From the NCBI RefSeq assembly GCF_004342485.1, contig NZ_SMBU01000004.1, forward strand, positions 124,001 through 188,000: a stretch of 64,000 nt of DNA, given 5' to 3'. Origin of the DNA: Roseateles saccharophilus (GTDB lineage Bacteria > Pseudomonadota > Gammaproteobacteria > Burkholderiales > Burkholderiaceae_C). The notes under the pieces are model-generated. The model ran no database searches. It saw only the letters and a program-made list of their open reading frames with translations, and was not told the origin of the DNA. Position 1 is the first letter of the stretch. Each line of letters begins with the position of its first letter. The translations under genes were made by a program, and so were the position numbers. Shown piece by piece: positions 60,614 to 64,000 of this stretch.

Positions 60614-60641
60614 AGATAAGGCGGTGGCAATGCGCTTCAAG
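60614..60641 (-). promoter_or_regulatory. sigma-32-like heat-shock promoter of the Hsp20 gene
   Basis: On the minus strand CTTGAA (60641-60636), 15 bases, CTTATCT (60620-60614), close to the sigma-32 consensus CTTGAA-N13-17-CCCATNT. It lies about 60 bases upstream of the Hsp20 start. Expected to give heat induction. Confidence 0.68.
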
Positions 60642-60752
60642 AGCCTTTGTCGTGCCGGTGAAGAGAAGTCACGCATTTGCAGGGCAGGGCGGTCCGGGCT
60701 CTTGAAAGCCGGGGTGTCCGGCCCTACGTTGGCCCGCCTGGTGCCTTGCGGT

Positions 60753-60781
60753 TTGGCCCGTCTCTGGCTTTGCGCTAGAAT
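60753..60781 (+). promoter_or_regulatory. rpsO promoter
   Basis: TTGGCC (60753-60758), 17 bases, TAGAAT (60776-60781): a good sigma-70 promoter, giving a leader of about 145 nt before rpsO. It is divergent from and about 110 bases away from the Hsp20 promoter. Confidence 0.65.
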
Positions 60782-60932
60782 CCGCAGGTTTTGCGCTTCA
60801 GGGCGCAGAGCAATCCAGCACGGCTCGGGGTGGTTTCCCCCGTGTCCGCAAGTCAACCCCGGAAACCGTCTGCGGCAGCGCCATCAGTTGCGTCTCGCCC
60901 GGCCGGACTTCCGAAACCCTTTGGAAAACAAA

Positions 60933-61202
60933 ATGTCCGTCGCCGATCTGAACAAGGCCGAAATCGTCAAGGCCAATGCCCGCAGCGCCAACGACACGGG
61001 TAGCCCCGAAGTCCAAGTCGCCCTGCTGACCGCCCGTATCAACGAGCTGACCCCCCACTTCAAGCTGCACGCCAAGGACCACCACGGCCGCCGCGGCCTG
61101 CTGAAGATGGTCAACACGCGCAAGAGCCTGCTGGCCTACCTGAAGCGCGTGGACTCCGCCCGCTACGTCGCGCTGATCGCCAAGCTCGGCCTGCGCAAGT
61201 AA
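60933..61202 (+). CDS. rpsO: 30S ribosomal protein S15
   Basis: 89 residues, [89 protein letters not shown] in outline; the [14 protein letters not shown] core binds 16S rRNA. It is followed by an intrinsic-type hairpin and pnp, the classic rpsO-pnp pairing. Confidence 0.98.
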   Translation: MSVADLNKAEIVKANARSANDTGSPEVQVALLTARINELTPHFKLHAKDHHGRRGLLKMVNTRKSLLAYLKRVDSARYVALIAKLGLRK

Positions 61203-61221
61203 ATCGCTGAATCCGACACGG

Positions 61222-61258
61222 AGCCTGTCTGGTCCTCAAGCCCAGTACAGGCTCTTTG
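61222..61258 (+). terminator. hairpin between rpsO and pnp
   Basis: gagcctgt / acaggctc 8-bp stem with an 18-base loop, followed by TTTG. It lies 20 bp after rpsO and about 146 bp before pnp; likely a partial terminator or processing site, as is usual in rpsO-pnp leaders. Confidence 0.6.
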
Positions 61259-61403
61259 TCCATCTGCCGGAACCGAGCTGACGTGGTGTCGGATCATTCC
61301 AAGACGGTTTGCTGAACCGCCCTGGAATGGCATCTGGACCAAACCCAGCCTCGTTCCCGGTTCACTCGAACGCTGAAGCGTTCACAACAACCAGGAGATG
61401 AGC

Positions 61404-63566
61404 ATGTCCATGTTCAACAAGGTCACCAAGTCCTTCCAATGGGGCCGCCACAACGTCGTGCTGGAAACGGGCGAGATCGCCCGCCAGTCCAGCGGCGCCG
61501 TCCTCGTCAACATCGAAGGCACCGTCGTGCTGGCCACCGTGGTCGCCAAGACCGAAGCCAAGGCCGGCCAGGACTTCTTCCCGCTGACCGTCGATTACCT
61601 CGAGAAGACCTATGCCGCGGGCAAGATCCCCGGCAGCTTCTTCAAGCGCGAGGGCCGCCCCTCCGAGCACGAGACGCTGACCAGCCGCCTGATCGACCGC
61701 CCGATCCGCCCGCTGTTCCCCGAAGGCTTCTTCAACGAAGTCCAGGTCGTCATCCACGTCGTCAGCCTGAACCCCGAAGTGCAGGCAGACATCGCCGCCA
61801 TGATCGGCACGTCCGCCGCGCTGGCCGTGTCCGGCATCCCGTTCAACGGCCCGATCGGCGCCGCCCGCGTCGGCTATGTCAACGGCGAGTACCTGCTGAA
61901 CCCCAGCAAGTCCGAGCTGGCCAACAGCCAGATGGACCTGGTCGTCGCCGGCACGCAAGCCGCTGTGCTGATGGTCGAGTCCGAGGCCTCGGGCCTGTCG
62001 GAAGAAGTGATGCTGGGCGCCGTCGTCTACGGCCACGAGCAAGGCAACGTCGCGATCGCCGCGATCAATGACCTGGTCAAGGAAGCCGGCAAGCCTTCCT
62101 GGAACTGGGCGGCCCCCGCCAAGGACGAGGCCTTCATCGCCAAGGTCAACAGCCTGGCCGAAGGCCCGCTGCGCGAGGCCTACCAGATCCGCTCCAAGCA
62201 GGCCCGCACGCAAGCCTGCCGCAGTGCTGCCGCGAACGTGTTCGCTGCGCTGGCCGCTGAAGGCGTCGCCTTCGACAAGGTCGAGGTCGAGGGCCTGCTG
62301 TTCGAGATCGAAGCCCGCATCGTCCGCAGCCAGATCCTGGCCGGCGAGCCGCGCATCGACGGCCGCGACACCCGCACCGTGCGCCCCATCGAGATCAGCA
62401 ACGGCCTGCTGCCGCGCACCCACGGCTCGGCGCTGTTCACGCGCGGCGAGACGCAGGCCCTCGTGGTTGCCACGCTGGGCACGGACCGCGACGCGCAGCG
62501 CATCGACGCGCTGGACGGCGAGTTCGAAGACCGCTTCATGATGCACTACAACATGCCCCCCTTCGCCACCGGCGAGACGGGTCGTGTGGGCTCGCCGAAG
62601 CGCCGCGAAATCGGCCATGGCCGCCTGGCCAAGCGCGCGCTGATCGCCGCGCTGCCGAGCAAGGAAGACTTCCCCTACTCGCTGCGCGTCGTCTCCGAGA
62701 TCACCGAGTCCAACGGTTCCTCGTCGATGGCCTCCGTCTGTGGCGGCTGCCTGGCGCTGATGGACGCCGGCGTGCCGATGAAGGCCCACGTGGCCGGCAT
62801 CGCGATGGGACTGATCAAGGATGGCAACCGCTTTGCCGTGCTGACCGACATCCTCGGTGACGAGGATCACCTCGGCGACATGGACTTCAAGGTGGCCGGC
62901 ACGACGACCGGCATCACCGCCCTGCAGATGGACATCAAGATCCAGGGCATCACGAAGGAAATCATGCAGGTCGCGCTGGCTCAGGCCAAAGAGGCCCGCC
63001 TGCACATCCTGGGCAAGATGGTCGAGGCCATGGGCACGGCCAACACCGAGGTGTCGCAGTTCGCGCCGCGCCTGTACACGATGAAGATCAACCCGGAGAA
63101 GATCCGTGACGTCATCGGCAAGGGCGGCTCCACGATCCGCGCGCTGACCGAAGAGACCGGCACCACCATCGACATCGGCGAAGACGGCACCATCACCATC
63201 GCCTCGACCGACGCAGAGAAGGCCGAGATGGCCAAGAAGCGCATCGCCGAGATCACGGCCGAGGTCGAAGTGGGCAAGGTCTACGAAGGCCCGATCGTCA
63301 AGATCCTGGACTTCGGCGCCCTCGTGAACCTGCTGCCCGGCAAGGATGGCCTGCTGCACATCAGCCAGATCGCCCACCAGCGCGTCGAGAAGGTCACCGA
63401 TTTCCTGCAGGAAGGCCAGGTCGTCAAGGTCAAGGTGCTGGAGACCGACGAGAAGGGCCGCATCAAGCTTTCCATGAAGGCCCTGATCGACCGTCCGGAG
63501 CGCGAGCCCCGCGAAGCCGCCCCGGCTCCGGCCGCCGAGAACGCCGCGGCGCCCGCCGCGGAGTAA
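61404..63566 (+). CDS. pnp: polyribonucleotide nucleotidyltransferase
   Basis: 720 residues from ATG 61404, chosen because AGGAG sits six bases upstream (61393-61397), whereas ATG 61398 would touch it. Two RNase PH-like domains ([43 protein letters not shown]), then KH and S1 RNA-binding domains ([58 protein letters not shown]). It degrades RNA from the 3' end with phosphate. The tail is Ala/Pro/Glu-rich. Followed 10 bp later by the quinone oxidoreductase gene. Confidence 0.98.
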   Translation: MSMFNKVTKSFQWGRHNVVLETGEIARQSSGAVLVNIEGTVVLATVVAKTEAKAGQDFFPLTVDYLEKTYAAGKIPGSFFKREGRPSEHETLTSRLIDRPIRPLFPEGFFNEVQVVIHVVSLNPEVQADIAAMIGTSAALAVSGIPFNGPIGAARVGYVNGEYLLNPSKSELANSQMDLVVAGTQAAVLMVESEASGLSEEVMLGAVVYGHEQGNVAIAAINDLVKEAGKPSWNWAAPAKDEAFIAKVNSLAEGPLREAYQIRSKQARTQACRSAAANVFAALAAEGVAFDKVEVEGLLFEIEARIVRSQILAGEPRIDGRDTRTVRPIEISNGLLPRTHGSALFTRGETQALVVATLGTDRDAQRIDALDGEFEDRFMMHYNMPPFATGETGRVGSPKRREIGHGRLAKRALIAALPSKEDFPYSLRVVSEITESNGSSSMASVCGGCLALMDAGVPMKAHVAGIAMGLIKDGNRFAVLTDILGDEDHLGDMDFKVAGTTTGITALQMDIKIQGITKEIMQVALAQAKEARLHILGKMVEAMGTANTEVSQFAPRLYTMKINPEKIRDVIGKGGSTIRALTEETGTTIDIGEDGTITIASTDAEKAEMAKKRIAEITAEVEVGKVYEGPIVKILDFGALVNLLPGKDGLLHISQIAHQRVEKVTDFLQEGQVVKVKVLETDEKGRIKLSMKALIDRPEREPREAAPAPAAENAAAPAAE

Positions 63567-63576
63567 GCCACGCAGC

Positions 63577-64000
63577 ATGCGTGCCGTCGCGATCACCCGC
63601 CCCGGCGGGCCCGAGGTGCTGGAACTGGCCGAGCGGCCGGATCCCATCGCGGGCCCGGGTGAGTGCCTGATCCGCGTTGCAGCCTCGGGCATCAACCGCC
63701 CGGACGTGCTGCAGCGCAGGGGCGCCTACCCGCCGCCGCCGGGCGCGAGCGAGTTGCCGGGGCTGGAGGTCGCGGGCGAGATCGTCGCCGGCGATGATCA
63801 GGCCCTGGCCGCGCATGGCTTCAAGCTGGGCGACAAGGTCTGCGCGCTGGTCAATGGCGGCGGCTATGCAGAGCTGTGCGTGGCGCCCGTCGGCCAATGC
63901 CTGCCGGTGCCCAGGGGTTGGACGCCGACGCAGGCGGCCACGCTGCCGGAGACCTGCTTCACCGTCTGGGCCAATGTGTTCGACCGCGCCGGCCTGCAGG
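63577..64000 (+). CDS. NAD(P)H-quinone oxidoreductase (zinc-less MDR family), 3' part outside window
   Basis: The first 141 residues, ATG 63577. MRAVAITRPGGPEVLELAERPDP, GINRPDVLQRRGAYPPPPGASELPGLEVAGEI and CVAPVGQCLPVPRGWTPTQAATLPETCFTVW form the GroES-like domain of the PIG3/QOR2 medium-chain reductase branch, which lacks the catalytic zinc Cys/His set of alcohol dehydrogenases. It reduces quinones with NADPH. 10 bp after pnp, so probably in its transcript. Confidence 0.9.
   Translation, partial: MRAVAITRPGGPEVLELAERPDPIAGPGECLIRVAASGINRPDVLQRRGAYPPPPGASELPGLEVAGEIVAGDDQALAAHGFKLGDKVCALVNGGGYAELCVAPVGQCLPVPRGWTPTQAATLPETCFTVWANVFDRAGLQ

Noticed and set aside
61362-63695. 777-residue antisense frame opposite pnp
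   Set aside because: Composition-driven shadow of a certain housekeeping gene.

Overview
This is a compact, high-GC (about 65-70%) chromosomal segment of a betaproteobacterium, most likely a Burkholderiales member of the Leptothrix/Rubrivivax/Roseateles kind. That placement is an inference from the proteins (RdgC, YjgA/DarP, the ZapA–6S RNA–EVE locus, iscRSUA-hscBA-fdx, an intracellular PHA depolymerase and RsxB) and from gene neighbourhoods. I see no prophage, insertion sequence, CRISPR array, tRNA or rRNA. The window is almost entirely core genome, with about 64 genes and very short intergenic gaps. The longest non-protein gap (46571-46870) holds a 6S RNA.

Layout. 1-2.4 kb: 3'-truncated acid phosphatase (its start is in the window), rdgC and a DsbA-fold oxidoreductase. 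2.5-5.8 kb: a decayed outer-membrane porin / small periplasmic-binding protein / membrane diguanylate cyclase operon; both outer genes carry one in-frame TAG and one frameshift, and the middle gene is intact. 5.9-7.8 kb: two glutathione-transferase-fold genes and a small unknown. 7.8-12.8 kb: five co-directional minus-strand genes (DUF455 ferritin-like, EamA exporter, omega-amino acid:pyruvate aminotransferase, second EamA exporter, zinc deacylase). 12.8-19.5 kb: orphan binding protein, gamma-carbonic anhydrase, Hsp33, and a 1159-residue polytopic membrane protein of unknown function followed by a small NPQPLPPG protein. 19.5-28.5 kb: a long minus-strand housekeeping run (mutS, hydrolase, pyrG, kdsA, DUF1330, eno, ftsB, pnuC, NadR-like kinase).

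28.6-38.9 kb: a secreted Cys-rich protein, a free TonB C-terminal domain, SuhB, TrmJ, CysE, a large beta-propeller diguanylate cyclase, MogA, YjgA and PmbA. 39-43.5 kb: a TRAP transporter with its binding protein convergent to the permease genes, a DUF442 protein, YqeY and rpsU. 43.6-51.3 kb: HI0933-family flavoprotein, a degenerate GGDEF protein, EVE protein, 6S RNA, zapA and a ZapB-like gene, nth, rsxB, PHA depolymerase and an aminotransferase. 51.4-60.1 kb: uvrB, then the iron-sulfur assembly operon iscR-iscS-iscU-iscA-hscB-hscA-fdx with tsaD overlapping its end. 60.2-64 kb: a small heat-shock gene with a sigma-32-like promoter, rpsO-pnp, and the start of a quinone oxidoreductase.

Themes that tie the genes together are iron-sulfur and cysteine metabolism (isc, cysE, nth, rsxB), c-di-GMP signalling (one intact, one decayed and one degenerate GGDEF protein) and NAD precursor salvage attached to the eno-ftsB run. 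The most novel material is the 1159-residue membrane protein at 15.4-18.8 kb. The most unusual genome event is the double-lesion decay at 2.5-5.8 kb. All functional calls are from reading the sequence; no database search was run.
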